A stretch of 64,000 nt of DNA from VRUE01 sp040901495 (GTDB lineage Bacteria; Actinomycetota; Thermoleophilia; Solirubrobacterales; 70-9): assembly GCA_040901495.1 (NCBI GenBank), contig JBBDYO010000074.1:1-64000 (forward strand). Reading direction: 5' to 3'. A program made the translations under genes and the position numbers. The notes under the pieces are model-generated. The model worked only from the letters and a program-made list of their open reading frames with translations, had not been told where the DNA came from and did no database searches. This document shows, piece by piece, positions 34,058 to 42,272 of this stretch; the first letter of the stretch is position 1; each line of letters starts with the position of its first letter.

Positions 34058-34453
34058 ATGACGAAGAAGGTCGAGAAGTCAGAGCAGGAATGGCGCGACC
34101 AGCTGACGCCGGAGCAGTACGAGGTGACCCGCAACGCCGGCACCGAGCGCGCCTTCACCGGTCCCTACTGGGACGAGAAAGGCGATGGGATGTACCGCTG
34201 CGTGTGCTGCGGAGCCGAGCTCTTCTCCTCCGAGACGAAGTTCGACTCGGGCACCGGGTGGCCCAGCTTCACCGAGCCGGCCAACCTGGAGCACGTCGAG
34301 CTGCGCCCCGACAACAGCCACTTCATGCGCCGCACGGAGGTCGTCTGCAAGCACTGCAACGCCCATCTGGGGCACGTCTTCGACGACGGGCCGGGGCCGA
34401 ACGGGCAGCGCTACTGCATCAACGGCTGCGCCCTGACCCTGGAGAAGGGTTGA
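34058..34453 (+). CDS. msrB: Peptide-methionine (R)-S-oxide reductase
   Basis: 131 residues; reduces the R form of methionine sulfoxide in oxidised proteins. The zinc site is C48-x2-C51 and C97-x2-C100; the catalytic C120 is in QRYCIN. The family signature GTGWPSF is at 65-71. The residue after the IN of the active site is Gly where Ser is usual, followed by C124, which could act as an extra resolving cysteine. Single gene with its own leaderless-type promoter; its end faces the NarL-type regulator gene nine bases away. Confidence 0.95.
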   Translation: MTKKVEKSEQEWRDQLTPEQYEVTRNAGTERAFTGPYWDEKGDGMYRCVCCGAELFSSETKFDSGTGWPSFTEPANLEHVELRPDNSHFMRRTEVVCKHCNAHLGHVFDDGPGPNGQRYCINGCALTLEKG

Positions 34454-34462
34454 GGCGCTGCT

Positions 34463-35128
34463 TTATTTGATGGCGCCGCCGGCGCCGAGGTAGCTGAAGC
34501 GAACGGCGAGCGCGACTGCCTCGGTGCGGGTGTCGACCTCGAGCTTGGCGATCGCGTTGCGCACGTGGGTGTGGACGGTCGCCGGGCTGAGGCTGAGGCG
34601 CTCAGCAATCTCTTTGACCCGCAAGCCCTCCGCCAGCAGCTCGAGGATCTGGCGCTCGCGTGGGGAGAGGTCAAGCAGTTTCTCGACCTCCGACGGCTTG
34701 CCCCCTGCGAAATCGCCGCCGAGGAAGGTTCCGCCGGTGGTCACGGCTTTCACCGCTCTGGCGATGTCCTCGGCGGGGGCCGACTTCAGCACGTAGCCCG
34801 AGGCGCCAGCCCTCAGCGCCAACGCCAGCAGGTCCGGCTGGGCGTGGGCCGTGAAGATGATGACTTTGGTCCGGGGGCGGACCTTCAGCACCTCCTTGGT
34901 GGCCTCGATGCCGTCACGCTTGGGTAGCTCGACGTCGATGATCAGGACGTCGGGTTCAAGCTCTTTGACGACCTCGACCACATCGCGCCCGTTCCCGGCC
35001 TCGCCGACGATCTGCAGCGTGTTCGAGTCCACCATCCGCGCCTTGATCGCCTCTCGGACGATCTCGTGGTCGTCGCAGAGGACGACCCGTTTGGCCTCGC
35101 GGACACTGGTGGTCATCGGCGCTTCCAT
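34463..35128 (-). CDS. NarL/FixJ-type response regulator
   Basis: 221 residues. The receiver domain has D19-D20, phospho-site D65 (LIIDVELP), Thr in FTAH and Lys in YVLKSAP. After a roughly 30-residue linker comes a LuxR-type HTH (LSPRERQILELLAEG, then KEIAERLSLSPATVHTHVRNAIAKLEV). No histidine kinase gene is adjacent, so it is an orphan regulator with unknown input. An alternative start at the fifth codon (ATGACCACC) is possible and would fit the usual N-terminus equally well. Confidence 0.93.
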   Translation of the reverse strand: MEAPMTTSVREAKRVVLCDDHEIVREAIKARMVDSNTLQIVGEAGNGRDVVEVVKELEPDVLIIDVELPKRDGIEATKEVLKVRPRTKVIIFTAHAQPDLLALALRAGASGYVLKSAPAEDIARAVKAVTTGGTFLGGDFAGGKPSEVEKLLDLSPRERQILELLAEGLRVKEIAERLSLSPATVHTHVRNAIAKLEVDTRTEAVALAVRFSYLGAGGAIK

Positions 35129-35183
35129 ACCTCACCATCGGTACAAAAGACACAAAAGGTAAGAACGCTCGCTATTTGCGCGC

Positions 35184-36455
35184 TCATCGTGCTCTGATCC
35201 TTTCAGGCGCGCCGTAGGAATGCAAAGTATTAGGTAGCGTGAAACCACCTTCCCCGTCCTGCCGATTCTCAATCAGGGCGATGATCGTCCGTCCCACGGC
35301 CACAGCGGTGCCGTTCAGCGTGTGGACCGTATTGGGTGTTTCACCGTCGGCGGGCCGATACCTACAGCCCAGGCGACGAGCCTGGTAATCGGTCGTATTC
35401 GAGCAGGAGGTGACCTCCCGGTAGCGGTCCTGGCTGGGAATCCAGGCCTCGCAGTCGAACTTCCTCGCCGCCGAGGCGCCAAGATCGCCGGCGGCGACGT
35501 CGACTACCCGATAGGGGATCTCCAGCTCGGTGAGGATCCGCTCCTCGATCGCCAACAACCGCTCGTGCTCCGCCGCCGACTCGGAGGGCTCCACGAACGA
35601 GAACATCTCGACCTTGTCGAACTGGTGGACGCGAAAGATGCCGCGCGTGTCGCGGCCGCTGGCCCCGGCCTCGCGCCGGAAGCAGGTTGAGAACCCCGCG
35701 TAGCGCAGGGGCAGCTCGTTGGCGCCGAGGATCTGCTCAGCGTGCAGCGAGGCGAGCGAGACCTCGGAGGTGCCGACCAGGAAGAGCTCGTCCTTTGGGA
35801 CCTCATAGATCTGGTCGCGGTCGCCGGGCAGGAAGCCCGTCCCGTAAAGCGCCTCTTCGCGGACCAGGACCGGCGGGATCACCGGTTCGTGGCCCTCGCC
35901 GCGGACCAGATCGAGCGCAAAGCGGACCAGCGCCATCTCCAGCAACACCAGGTCACCCTTGATGTAGGCGAAGCGGGTGCCGGAGAGCTTTGCCGCCGCC
36001 TCCATGTCGATCAGGCCGAGCTCGGTCCCTATATCGAGGTGATCGCGCGGCTCGAAGTCGAAGCTCGGCTTCTCCCCCACCTCGCGAAGGACGACCGCGT
36101 CCTCCTCCGTCATCCCTTCCGGCGCCTCGGGGTCGGGCAAGTTGGGGAGTGTGGCGGTAAGACGAGCGAGATCGGCCTCGATCCGCTCCAGCTCGGCCTT
36201 GTCGGACTCGATCTTCTCCTTCAGCTTCTGGACCGACTGCACGAGGTCCTCGGCGTCCTCGCCCCTCTGCTTTGCCTCGCCGACCTGCTTCGAGAGCGAC
36301 TTGCGCTCAGCCTGGGCGCCCTCGATGTCGGGCAGCAGCCCGCGCCGGCGGGCGTCAAGCTCGAGCAGCTCGTCGACGGCCTCCGCGGCGGCGCGGCGTG
36401 CCAGCGCTGCCTTGACCCGCTCGGGGTCGGAGCGGATCAGCTTCAGATCAAGCAT
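35184..36455 (-). CDS. serS: Seryl-tRNA synthetase
   Basis: 423 residues. Charges tRNA-Ser and, where present, tRNA-Sec. The N-terminal antiparallel coiled-coil arm (about 28-105) that clasps the tRNA variable arm precedes the class II catalytic core: motif 2 is FRREAGASGRDTRGIFRVHQF, and motif 3 lies near the end in GTAVAVGRTIIALIEN. Length and motif order are normal. A -10-like TAACGT nine bases upstream of the ATG includes the TAA stop of the upstream cytochrome gene. Confidence 0.97.
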   Translation of the reverse strand: MLDLKLIRSDPERVKAALARRAAAEAVDELLELDARRRGLLPDIEGAQAERKSLSKQVGEAKQRGEDAEDLVQSVQKLKEKIESDKAELERIEADLARLTATLPNLPDPEAPEGMTEEDAVVLREVGEKPSFDFEPRDHLDIGTELGLIDMEAAAKLSGTRFAYIKGDLVLLEMALVRFALDLVRGEGHEPVIPPVLVREEALYGTGFLPGDRDQIYEVPKDELFLVGTSEVSLASLHAEQILGANELPLRYAGFSTCFRREAGASGRDTRGIFRVHQFDKVEMFSFVEPSESAAEHERLLAIEERILTELEIPYRVVDVAAGDLGASAARKFDCEAWIPSQDRYREVTSCSNTTDYQARRLGCRYRPADGETPNTVHTLNGTAVAVGRTIIALIENRQDGEGGFTLPNTLHSYGAPERIRAR

Positions 36456-36464
36456 CGGGCGGAG

Positions 36465-36470
36465 ACGTTA
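36465..36470 (-). promoter_or_regulatory. -10 element of serS overlapping the cytochrome stop codon
   Basis: TAACGT on the minus strand, nine bases before the serS ATG. Its TAA is the stop codon of the upstream cytochrome gene. Confidence 0.45.
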
Positions 36471-36869
36471 GGGGGATGCGTCCTCACCGGGACGCGGAGA
36501 TTCTTCCGCTTCGCTACCGGCGTACTCGGCGACAAAGCGCGCCACCGCCTCGGCCTCGGCGCCGACCACGATGTTCTGGGGCATGATCGCCCCTGAGAAC
36601 CCACCGTTTTGAATAGCGAAGAGAGCATCGTCATATGTCTCGGTTCGCTGGTCGAGGTTCGGCCCCTGCGTACGCACGCTGCGGTTCCCGGTTCCCTGGC
36701 TGCCAGCCGCCGACAGCGTGTGGCAGCCGGAGCATCGCGTCGCGAAGAGAACGGCGCCGTTGTAGTTGGGGTCGTCCTTGGAGACTGAGATCCCCTCCTC
36801 ACCGAAGCCACAGGCGGCCAGGCTGAAAGCGGCCGCGGCCACCATCACTGTGATCATGATCGGACGCAC
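36468..36869 (-). CDS. c-type cytochrome lipoprotein
   Basis: About 133 residues from a GTG at 36869, which gives a positively charged start and lipobox LAAC (C20). The ATG at 36857 is an alternative. One heme-binding C46-x-x-C49-H50 and a distal Met in IMPQN near residue 95 make it a class I cytochrome c tethered outside the membrane. It probably carries electrons for respiration. A Glu/Pro-rich tail ends the chain. TATGAT lies nine bases before the GTG. It is divergent from the flavin reductase-like gene. Confidence 0.9.
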   Translation of the reverse strand: MRPIMITVMVAAAAFSLAACGFGEEGISVSKDDPNYNGAVLFATRCSGCHTLSAAGSQGTGNRSVRTQGPNLDQRTETYDDALFAIQNGGFSGAIMPQNIVVGAEAEAVARFVAEYAGSEAEESPRPGEDASP

Positions 36870-36913
36870 GCGGCGGGCATCATATTGTCTTGCGCCGATC
36901 CAGCCACCCGACG

Positions 36914-37396
36914 ATGCCAACTCCAGACCCAGCTAGTTTCCGCGCCGCGATGGGAATGCTGCCCACCGGGGTCACGGTCGTGACCGCGACTGGGCCCGAT
37001 GGGCCGGCCGGAGCGACCGCCAATGCGGTCTGCTCGCTGTCGATTGAGCCGATGCTGATGCTCGCCTGCCTCGACCGCGGCTCCCGGACCCTGCTCGCGG
37101 TCCAGGCCGCCAATCGCTTCGGGGTCAGCGTGCTGCATGCCGGCCAGGAGGATGTCGCGCGCACCTTCGCCACCAAGGCGCCGGTGGCGGACAAGTGGGA
37201 GGGCATCGCCTGGCGCGATCGCGATGGCCTTCCGGCCATCGACGACGCCCTGGTCTGGGTGGCGTGCGAGCTGCGGGACGTGATCGCCGGCGGCGACCAC
37301 GTGATCGTCACCGGCGAGGTCACAGACCTCGTGGCGACGGACGGCGACCCGCTCGTCTTCCACGGCGGCGATTACCGCCCGCTCAACGAGGCTTAG
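36914..37396 (+). CDS. Flavin reductase-like FMN-binding split-barrel protein
   Basis: 160 residues from the ATG at 36914 (a TTG at 36890 would add eight). The fold is that of HpaC/NtaB-type flavin reductases: FRAAMGMLPTGVTVVTA at the start, PDGPAGATANAVCSLSIEPMLMLACLDRGSRT in the flavin loop, and ending HGGDYRPL. Such enzymes supply reduced flavin to a monooxygenase using NAD(P)H. No monooxygenase gene is adjacent, so the partner is elsewhere or the role differs. TATTGT at 36883-36888 could be its -10. Confidence 0.88.
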   Translation: MPTPDPASFRAAMGMLPTGVTVVTATGPDGPAGATANAVCSLSIEPMLMLACLDRGSRTLLAVQAANRFGVSVLHAGQEDVARTFATKAPVADKWEGIAWRDRDGLPAIDDALVWVACELRDVIAGGDHVIVTGEVTDLVATDGDPLVFHGGDYRPLNEA

Positions 37397-37456
37397 GAGG
37401 CACAGCTTCGCGAGGCCCTCGGGGCCGAGCGGCGCGAATAGGAGCAGGCAGGGCGG

Positions 37457-37843
37457 TTACTGCGGGGCGCGGTGGCAGACGGCCTCGATGTTGTTCCCGT
37501 CGGGGTCGAGGACAAAGGCGCCGTAGTACCCGGGGTGGTAGATCGGCCGGAGACCGGGGGCGCCGTTGTCGGTGCCGCCGGCCGCAAGAGCGGCAGCGTG
37601 GAAAGCGTCGACCTGCTCGGGCGTGCGAACGCCGAAGGCGATGTGGGTTCCGTTCGCCGGGGGGCCGCCGCGGGCGCTGATCCAAAAGAACGGCTTGGGA
37701 CCGTGCTCGGTGTCCTTGCCGAAGCCGGCAGAGCCCTCGGCGGGCTCCATCAACAGCCTGATCCCGAGCGGCTCCAGCGCCCCTTCGTAGAAGGCCTTGC
37801 TGCGGGCGAAGTCGCCGACCTCGATATCGACGTGGTCGATCAT
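37457..37843 (-). CDS. VOC-superfamily (glyoxalase-like) protein
   Basis: 128 residues from the ATG at 37843; the longer reading frame upstream has no family character. One VOC domain with two beta-alpha-beta-beta-beta modules: MIDHVDIEVGDFARSKAFYEGAL at the N-terminus and HPGYYGAFVLDPDGNNIEAVCH at the C-terminus. The putative metal ligands (H4, H86-like, E at NIEA) resemble metal-dependent members such as lyases and fosfomycin-resistance-like proteins. The actual reaction is unknown. Confidence 0.87.
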   Translation of the reverse strand: MIDHVDIEVGDFARSKAFYEGALEPLGIRLLMEPAEGSAGFGKDTEHGPKPFFWISARGGPPANGTHIAFGVRTPEQVDAFHAAALAAGGTDNGAPGLRPIYHPGYYGAFVLDPDGNNIEAVCHRAPQ

Positions 37844-37850
37844 CGCGGCA

Positions 37851-37856
37851 AGCCTA
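37851..37856 (-). promoter_or_regulatory. -10 element of the VOC gene
   Basis: TAGGCT on the minus strand, seven bases before the ATG at 37843, back-to-back with the promoter of the next gene. Confidence 0.5.
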
Positions 37857-37878
37857 ACCCCACGGCTTCGAAGCGGGG

Positions 37879-37884
37879 TAGGGT
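37879..37884 (+). promoter_or_regulatory. -10 element of the membrane-protein gene at 37893
   Basis: TAGGGT, ending eight bases before the ATG at 37893. Only 22 bases separate it from the oppositely directed -10 of the VOC gene. Confidence 0.5.
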
Positions 37885-37892
37885 GCACGGCG

Positions 37893-38318
37893 ATGGAGGC
37901 GGCAACCGCTCCACGGGAGCAGTGGACCTTTGCCCAGAAGGGCATCGTCATCCTGGCGGCGCTTCAGCTGCTGTGGGCGACTGCGGGACTGATCGCCGAA
38001 CCGAACATCTCGTTTGGGGCGGACGCGCCAACCGAGCGGGTCCTGGGCGTCGACTTCAACGGCGTCCACGCGCTCTCCGGGTTCCTGCTCTTCCTCCCCG
38101 CCTTCTACTTCGCGCGGCGGCCGAAGTGGGCGCTGTACTACGCGATCTACGTAGCCGGAGCGCTGGTCGTGACCGGGATCTGGGCGCTGTTCGACTCCCA
38201 GCCCGCCTGGGTCTTCACCTTCCCCAACAACTACTCCGACGCGATCTTCCACCTCGCCACCGGCGCCCTGTTCGCGATCGTCGCCGTCATCCAGCTCGCC
38301 CAGGACCGCCGCACCTAA
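37893..38318 (+). CDS. Four-helix membrane protein (DUF4383-like)
   Basis: 141 residues. Helices at about 18-38, 58-78, 87-107 and 118-136. The segment HALSGFLLFLPAFYFARRPKWALYYAIYVAGALVVTGIWALF resembles DUF4383 family membrane proteins of actinobacteria; assignment is from memory of the family pattern and is moderate. No polar catalytic cluster is seen. Function unknown. Ends six bases before a nested hairpin that separates it from the convergent gene. Confidence 0.75.
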   Translation: MEAATAPREQWTFAQKGIVILAALQLLWATAGLIAEPNISFGADAPTERVLGVDFNGVHALSGFLLFLPAFYFARRPKWALYYAIYVAGALVVTGIWALFDSQPAWVFTFPNNYSDAIFHLATGALFAIVAVIQLAQDRRT

Positions 38319-38323
38319 CCGGA

Positions 38324-38371
38324 TCTGTTGACGAATAGTGGCCCCTATGGGGGCCCAAACTCGTCGACAGA
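38324..38371. terminator. Nested hairpin between convergent genes
   Basis: Outer arms TCTGTTGACGA and TCGTCGACAGA (one G-T pair) surround inner arms GGCCCC and GGGGCC. The position between two facing gene ends fits a bidirectional terminator. Confidence 0.6.
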
Positions 38372-38382
38372 ATTTGGCGAGG

Positions 38383-38817
38383 CTAGACGATGGGGGTGGT
38401 GCCCGCGGCGCGGAGGGCGATGAAGAAGATCACGCCGCAGCTGACGGCCATGATCCCCATCTCGCGACGGACGATCGCCAGGGCCATCGACTGCTGAGCA
38501 TCGGCTGAGAGGGCCTCGAAGTCGACATCGCCCAGCTCCCGCTCGGCGGCCCCGGCCCGCGCACCCTCGGCGAGGAAGGAGACGACGAGGGGGAGGATCC
38601 CGTAGAGGTAGTGAAGGTCGTCCAGCGCCTCGTGGCCGGTGAAGACGAGCAGCCCGCCGAGCATCGCCTGCACGAAGACCGTGACCTGGGCGACACGCAG
38701 CAGGTACCAGAAGGGAACCGAGGGGCGACCGCGGAACCAAGCCACGCCGCCGACCGCGCCCGCGGCAAGGTTGAAGGCGATCAGCGTGACGCCGACGACG
38801 AGATGGACCTCGGGCAT
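38383..38817 (-). CDS. Four-helix membrane protein of unknown function
   Basis: 144 residues. Helices at about 5-25, 38-58, 68-84 and 115-137, with a polar, acidic loop (about 88-112) between the third and fourth. Residue pattern HLVVG...FWYLLRVAQVTVFVQAMLGG...LHYLYGILPLVVSFLAEG suggests a conserved heme- or quinone-binding-like helix bundle, but I cannot assign a family. It lies back-to-back with nuoA, so it could be co-regulated with complex I. Confidence 0.72.
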   Translation of the reverse strand: MPEVHLVVGVTLIAFNLAAGAVGGVAWFRGRPSVPFWYLLRVAQVTVFVQAMLGGLLVFTGHEALDDLHYLYGILPLVVSFLAEGARAGAAERELGDVDFEALSADAQQSMALAIVRREMGIMAVSCGVIFFIALRAAGTTPIV

Positions 38818-38915
38818 GTCTATATCCGCCCGACCGGGTCGGGATTCCGCTTACTGATGCGGAAAATCACTATGTAGCAAGTTGTCACAAGGTAGGTGTA
38901 TAACGGACTTCTCCA
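38818..38915 (+). promoter_or_regulatory. Upstream region of the nuo operon
   Basis: 98 bases, AT-richer than the flanks. TATAAC at 38899-38904 is the best -10 candidate, eleven bases before the nuoA GTG; TTGTCA at 38882 is too close to serve as its -35. No operator is recognisable and no ribosome binding site precedes nuoA. Confidence 0.4.
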
Positions 38916-39293
38916 GTGCTGAAGTCCTACCTCCCAATACTTGTGTTCGCCTTCCTCGGCCTCGGCGTGGGGGGAGCCTTGGTGATGCTCAATCACCTGA
39001 TCGGGCCGAAGCGCCCGCCGCGCCCCACGGCGGCGGCGAAACGCCAGGGAGAGCCGTACGAGTCCGGCATCCCGGTCAAACCGGCCCACAACCTCCGCTT
39101 CGGGGTCAGCTTCTACCTGATCGCGATGCTGTTCATCCTCTTCGATATCGAGGTCGTCTTCCTCTACCCGATCGGGGTGATCATCAAGGACGCCGACAGC
39201 CTCTTCGTGCTCGGCGAGCTGGTCGTCTTCGTGGTGCTGCTGCTCGTCGCCTTCGTCTACGTGTGGAGGAAGGGGGCACTCGATTGGAGGTAG
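38916..39293 (+). CDS. nuoA: NADH-quinone oxidoreductase subunit A
   Basis: 125 residues, GTG start. Three membrane helices (about 5-25, 63-83 and 92-114). The first loop has the conserved YESGIPV segment around residue 48, and FDIEVVFLYP, with the acidic residues that line the quinone/proton region, is in helix 2. Part of the membrane arm base of complex I, next to NuoH. First gene of the operon. Confidence 0.95.
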   Translation: MLKSYLPILVFAFLGLGVGGALVMLNHLIGPKRPPRPTAAAKRQGEPYESGIPVKPAHNLRFGVSFYLIAMLFILFDIEVVFLYPIGVIIKDADSLFVLGELVVFVVLLLVAFVYVWRKGALDWR

Positions 39294-39304
39294 AGCGCCA
39301 AACG

Positions 39305-39955
39305 ATGCGGGACCGGCAGCTGCGCGCCCGCGACATGCTGCGCGGCGACCTCGAGGGCGAGGAGCTGGAGCGCTTCGTCGAGGAGAAGGTCGTGATGACC
39401 AATTTCGACAAGCTGCTCAACTGGGGGCGGGCGAACTCGTGCTTCCCGCTCACCTTCGGGCTCGCCTGCTGCGCGATCGAGGCCCCGATAGCGGCGGTCG
39501 GAAGCCCTCGCTACGACCTCGCCCGCTTTGGCGCGGAGGCGCTGCGAGCCTCGCCTCGCCAGGCGGACCTGATCATCCTCTCGGGCCGCGTCTCGATCAA
39601 GATGGCGCCGGTCGTCCGCCGCCTCTACGACCAGATGCTCGAGCCGAAGTGGTCGATCTCGATGGGCGCCTGCTCCTCCAGCGGCGGGATGTTCTCCAAC
39701 TACGCGGTGGTCCAGGGGGCCGACAAGTTCATGCCGATCGACCTCCACATCCCCGGCTGCCCGCCGCGGCCGGAGGCGGTCCTCTACGGGTTCACCAAGC
39801 TGCAGCGCAAGATCATGGGCAACCCCGACCAGGGGTGGCGGCAGCGCTACAACGCCGGGGGCACCGAGGAGTGGGCTCGGGGCGGGCCGGCGAGCACGCC
39901 GAGCCCCGAAGCGGCAGAGGCCTACGAAGCCGCGAGGGAGCTAGTCCGTGCCTGA
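39305..39955 (+). CDS. nuoB: NADH-quinone oxidoreductase subunit B
   Basis: 216 residues from the ATG at 39305; a TTG at 39284 in frame with a nearer GGAGG could add seven residues. Holds cluster N2, the last iron-sulfur centre before quinone. The ligands are the tandem Cys pair in GLACCAIE, the Cys in GACSSSGG and the Cys in IPGCPPRPE. The frame reads open far upstream through nuoA, which is a shadow. The C-terminal extension after the domain is short and acidic. The next gene overlaps by eight bases. Confidence 0.96.
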   Translation: MRDRQLRARDMLRGDLEGEELERFVEEKVVMTNFDKLLNWGRANSCFPLTFGLACCAIEAPIAAVGSPRYDLARFGAEALRASPRQADLIILSGRVSIKMAPVVRRLYDQMLEPKWSISMGACSSSGGMFSNYAVVQGADKFMPIDLHIPGCPPRPEAVLYGFTKLQRKIMGNPDQGWRQRYNAGGTEEWARGGPASTPSPEAAEAYEAARELVRA

Positions 39956-40478
39956 CGCCCCCGGGCTGGAGCTGATCCGGGGGGAGATCGAGCAGGACCA
40001 CCCCGGCGCGGTGCTCGACACCAGCTTCGACCGCGGCCAGGCCGCGCTCGTCGTCGACTCCGAACAGGCGCTCGCTGTGCTGCGCTGGCTGCGCGACGCC
40101 CCCGGCCAGGAATACCGCTTCCTCTCCAGCCTGCACGCCGCCGACTACCTGCCGGCCGAGCCCCGTTTCGCGGTCCACTACGAGCTGCTGAATCGCGATC
40201 GAGTGGAGCGGTTGAGGGTGAAGGCGCTGCTGGCCGATCCATCGCCCACGACAGGGCCCACGGAGCTGCCGGAAATCGACTCTTGCGTCGAGCTGTTCCC
40301 GACGGCTGAGTTCCAGGAGCGGGAGGTGTTCGACTTCTTCGGGATCGTCTTCCGCGGCCACCCGAACCTGACTCGGATCCTGATGCCCGAGGACTACGTC
40401 GGCTGGCCGCAGCGACGCGACTTCCCGATCGGCGGAGAGCCGGTCACCTTCACCTACAACGAGCGGCAATATGGCTGA
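39948..40478 (+). CDS. nuoC: NADH-quinone oxidoreductase subunit C
   Basis: 176 residues, GTG start, overlapping nuoB and nuoD by eight bases each. This is the 30-kDa hydrophilic subunit of the Q module. The signature ELFPTAEFQEREVFDFFGIVFRGHPNLTRILMPEDYVGWPQRRDFPIGGEP is complete (cited by its ends: from about residue 113 to 165). It is separate from nuoD, not fused as in Escherichia coli. Confidence 0.95.
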   Translation: MPDAPGLELIRGEIEQDHPGAVLDTSFDRGQAALVVDSEQALAVLRWLRDAPGQEYRFLSSLHAADYLPAEPRFAVHYELLNRDRVERLRVKALLADPSPTTGPTELPEIDSCVELFPTAEFQEREVFDFFGIVFRGHPNLTRILMPEDYVGWPQRRDFPIGGEPVTFTYNERQYG

Positions 40479-41679
40479 GAGCGGCACCGTCGCAGGCCTC
40501 AACGAGGACCTCACGACCGAGGTGATGACGGTCAACATCGGGCCGCACCATCCGGCGACGCACGGGGTGCTGCGGCTGGTCGTCGATCTCGAAGGCGAGG
40601 TGGTCCGCGACCTGAGGCCGGTGATCGGCTACGTCCACACCGGGATCGAAAAGTCCTGTGAGGACAAGAGCTACTGGAAGGTCATCCCCTTCGTCGAGCG
40701 GATGGACTACGTCTCCTACTTCTTCCAGATGGAGGCCTTTTGCGGCGCGGTGGAGCGGCTGGTCGACCTCGAGATCCCGCCCCGGGCGAAGTACCTGCGA
40801 ACGATCTTCCTCGAGCTCAATCGGATCCACTCCCACCTGGTCTGGCTGGGGACGACGGCGCTCGACCTCGGCGCCGTTTCGATGCTCTGGTACTGCTTCC
40901 GCGAGCGCGACAAGATCCTCGACCTGTTCGAGATGGCGGCCGGGCAGCGGATGCACACCCGCTACTTCCAGGTCGGCGGTGTGATCGAGGACATCCCGCT
41001 CGGCTTCGAGAAGAAGCTGCGCGAGTTCGTCGAGGAAATGCCGGTGCGGGTCGGCCAGTACCAGGCGCTGCTCGACCGCAACGAGGTCTTCCTACAGCGG
41101 ACCAAGGGGGTCGGGATCGTGCCACGGGAGCGCCTGCTCGAGCTCGGTGTCACCGGGCCACTGCTGCGCGCGGCGGGCGAGCCCTGGGACCTGCGCAAGA
41201 CCTTCGACTACCTCGCCTATCCGGAGCTCGACTTCAAGGTCCCGGTCGGGACCGTCGGCGACAACTACGACCGCTACCGGGTGCGGGTGGCGGAGATGGT
41301 CGAGTCGACGCGGATCATCGAGCAGGCGCTCGAAGGCCTGCCCGAAGGGCCGTTCATCGCTGAGGACCGCAAGTACGTGCTGCCGCCGCGCTCGGAGCTC
41401 TCAACCTCGATGGAGTCGCTGATCCACCACTTCAAGCTGGTGACCGAGGGCTACCGGGTGGCCCCCGGCGAGGTCTACTACGCGATCGAGAGCCCGCGCG
41501 GCGAGCTCGGCTGCTTCGTCCTCGCCGACGGCTCGGCGAAGCCGGCCCGCGTCCACTTCCGCGACCCGTCCTTCGTCAACCTGCAGGCCTTCAAGGACAT
41601 GGCGGTCGACACCTACCTCGCCGACATGATCGCCAGCCTCGGGATGCTCGACCCGATCCTCGGGGGGGTCGACCGGTGA
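40471..41679 (+). CDS. nuoD: NADH-quinone oxidoreductase subunit D
   Basis: 402 residues. The 49-kDa subunit that forms the quinone pocket with NuoB. Conserved elements include GPHHPATHGVLR near the N-terminus (the His residues contact quinone), GYVHTGIEKSCE, ESPRGELG, and the C-terminal DPILGGVDR ending, normal for the family. Related to the large subunit of NiFe hydrogenases but without the nickel cysteines. The four-base overlap with nuoE is GTGA. Confidence 0.96.
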   Translation: MAESGTVAGLNEDLTTEVMTVNIGPHHPATHGVLRLVVDLEGEVVRDLRPVIGYVHTGIEKSCEDKSYWKVIPFVERMDYVSYFFQMEAFCGAVERLVDLEIPPRAKYLRTIFLELNRIHSHLVWLGTTALDLGAVSMLWYCFRERDKILDLFEMAAGQRMHTRYFQVGGVIEDIPLGFEKKLREFVEEMPVRVGQYQALLDRNEVFLQRTKGVGIVPRERLLELGVTGPLLRAAGEPWDLRKTFDYLAYPELDFKVPVGTVGDNYDRYRVRVAEMVESTRIIEQALEGLPEGPFIAEDRKYVLPPRSELSTSMESLIHHFKLVTEGYRVAPGEVYYAIESPRGELGCFVLADGSAKPARVHFRDPSFVNLQAFKDMAVDTYLADMIASLGMLDPILGGVDR

Positions 41680-42272
41680 GCGACCTCCCCCTCGACCCGG
41701 CCCTCACCGAGGGACGCGTGCCCGACCGGGTGCCGGAGGGGGTCCCGGAGCTGCACGAGGTGGGCTGCCCGCCGGAGCTGAAGGAGCGGATCGAGGAGCT
41801 GATGGGCCGCTACCCGGACCGGAAATCGGCTTCGATCCCGGCGCTCTGGGCGGTGCAGCGGCTCTACGGCTGGTGCACGCCGGAGGGGATCAAGCAGGCG
41901 GCGGCGGTGATGCGGGTGACGCCCGCTTACCTGGAGTCGGTCGCCAGCTTCTACGACCTGCTGCACACCGAGCCGGTCGGCTCCCACAAAGTCGCCGTCT
42001 GCACCAACATCAGCTGCTGGATGCGGGGCGGCGACGAGCTGCTCGACGCCTTCCGGGCCGCCGCCGGGGGCGACGAGGACATCTTCGTCACCGGCTTCGA
42101 GTGCCTCGGCGCCTGCGACATCGCTCCGATGGCCTCGATCGACGAGCGCTACTTCGGGCCGCTGGAGGCGGCTGAGGCGGCAACCGCGATCGAGCAGCTG
42201 CGGGCGGGCGAGGACGTGCTGCCGGAGAAGGCGCTGGAGAAGCGACCGCTGGCGGGTGACGCCGATGCCTGA
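41676..42272 (+). CDS. nuoE: NADH-quinone oxidoreductase subunit E
   Basis: 198 residues, GTG start. The 24-kDa subunit of the NADH module with a thioredoxin-like fold. It carries a 2Fe-2S cluster (N1a); ligands are the two Cys of CTNISC (near residue 109-114) and the two of CLGAC (near 146-150). An N-terminal helical bundle with YPDRKSASIPALW precedes it. The C-terminal about 25 residues are Ala/Glu-rich. Confidence 0.95.
   Translation: MSDLPLDPALTEGRVPDRVPEGVPELHEVGCPPELKERIEELMGRYPDRKSASIPALWAVQRLYGWCTPEGIKQAAAVMRVTPAYLESVASFYDLLHTEPVGSHKVAVCTNISCWMRGGDELLDAFRAAAGGDEDIFVTGFECLGACDIAPMASIDERYFGPLEAAEAATAIEQLRAGEDVLPEKALEKRPLAGDADA

Noticed and set aside
38882..39304. N-terminal extension of the nuoB frame through nuoA
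   Set aside because: The upstream part is the shadow of nuoA; NuoB similarity begins at the ATG at 39305.
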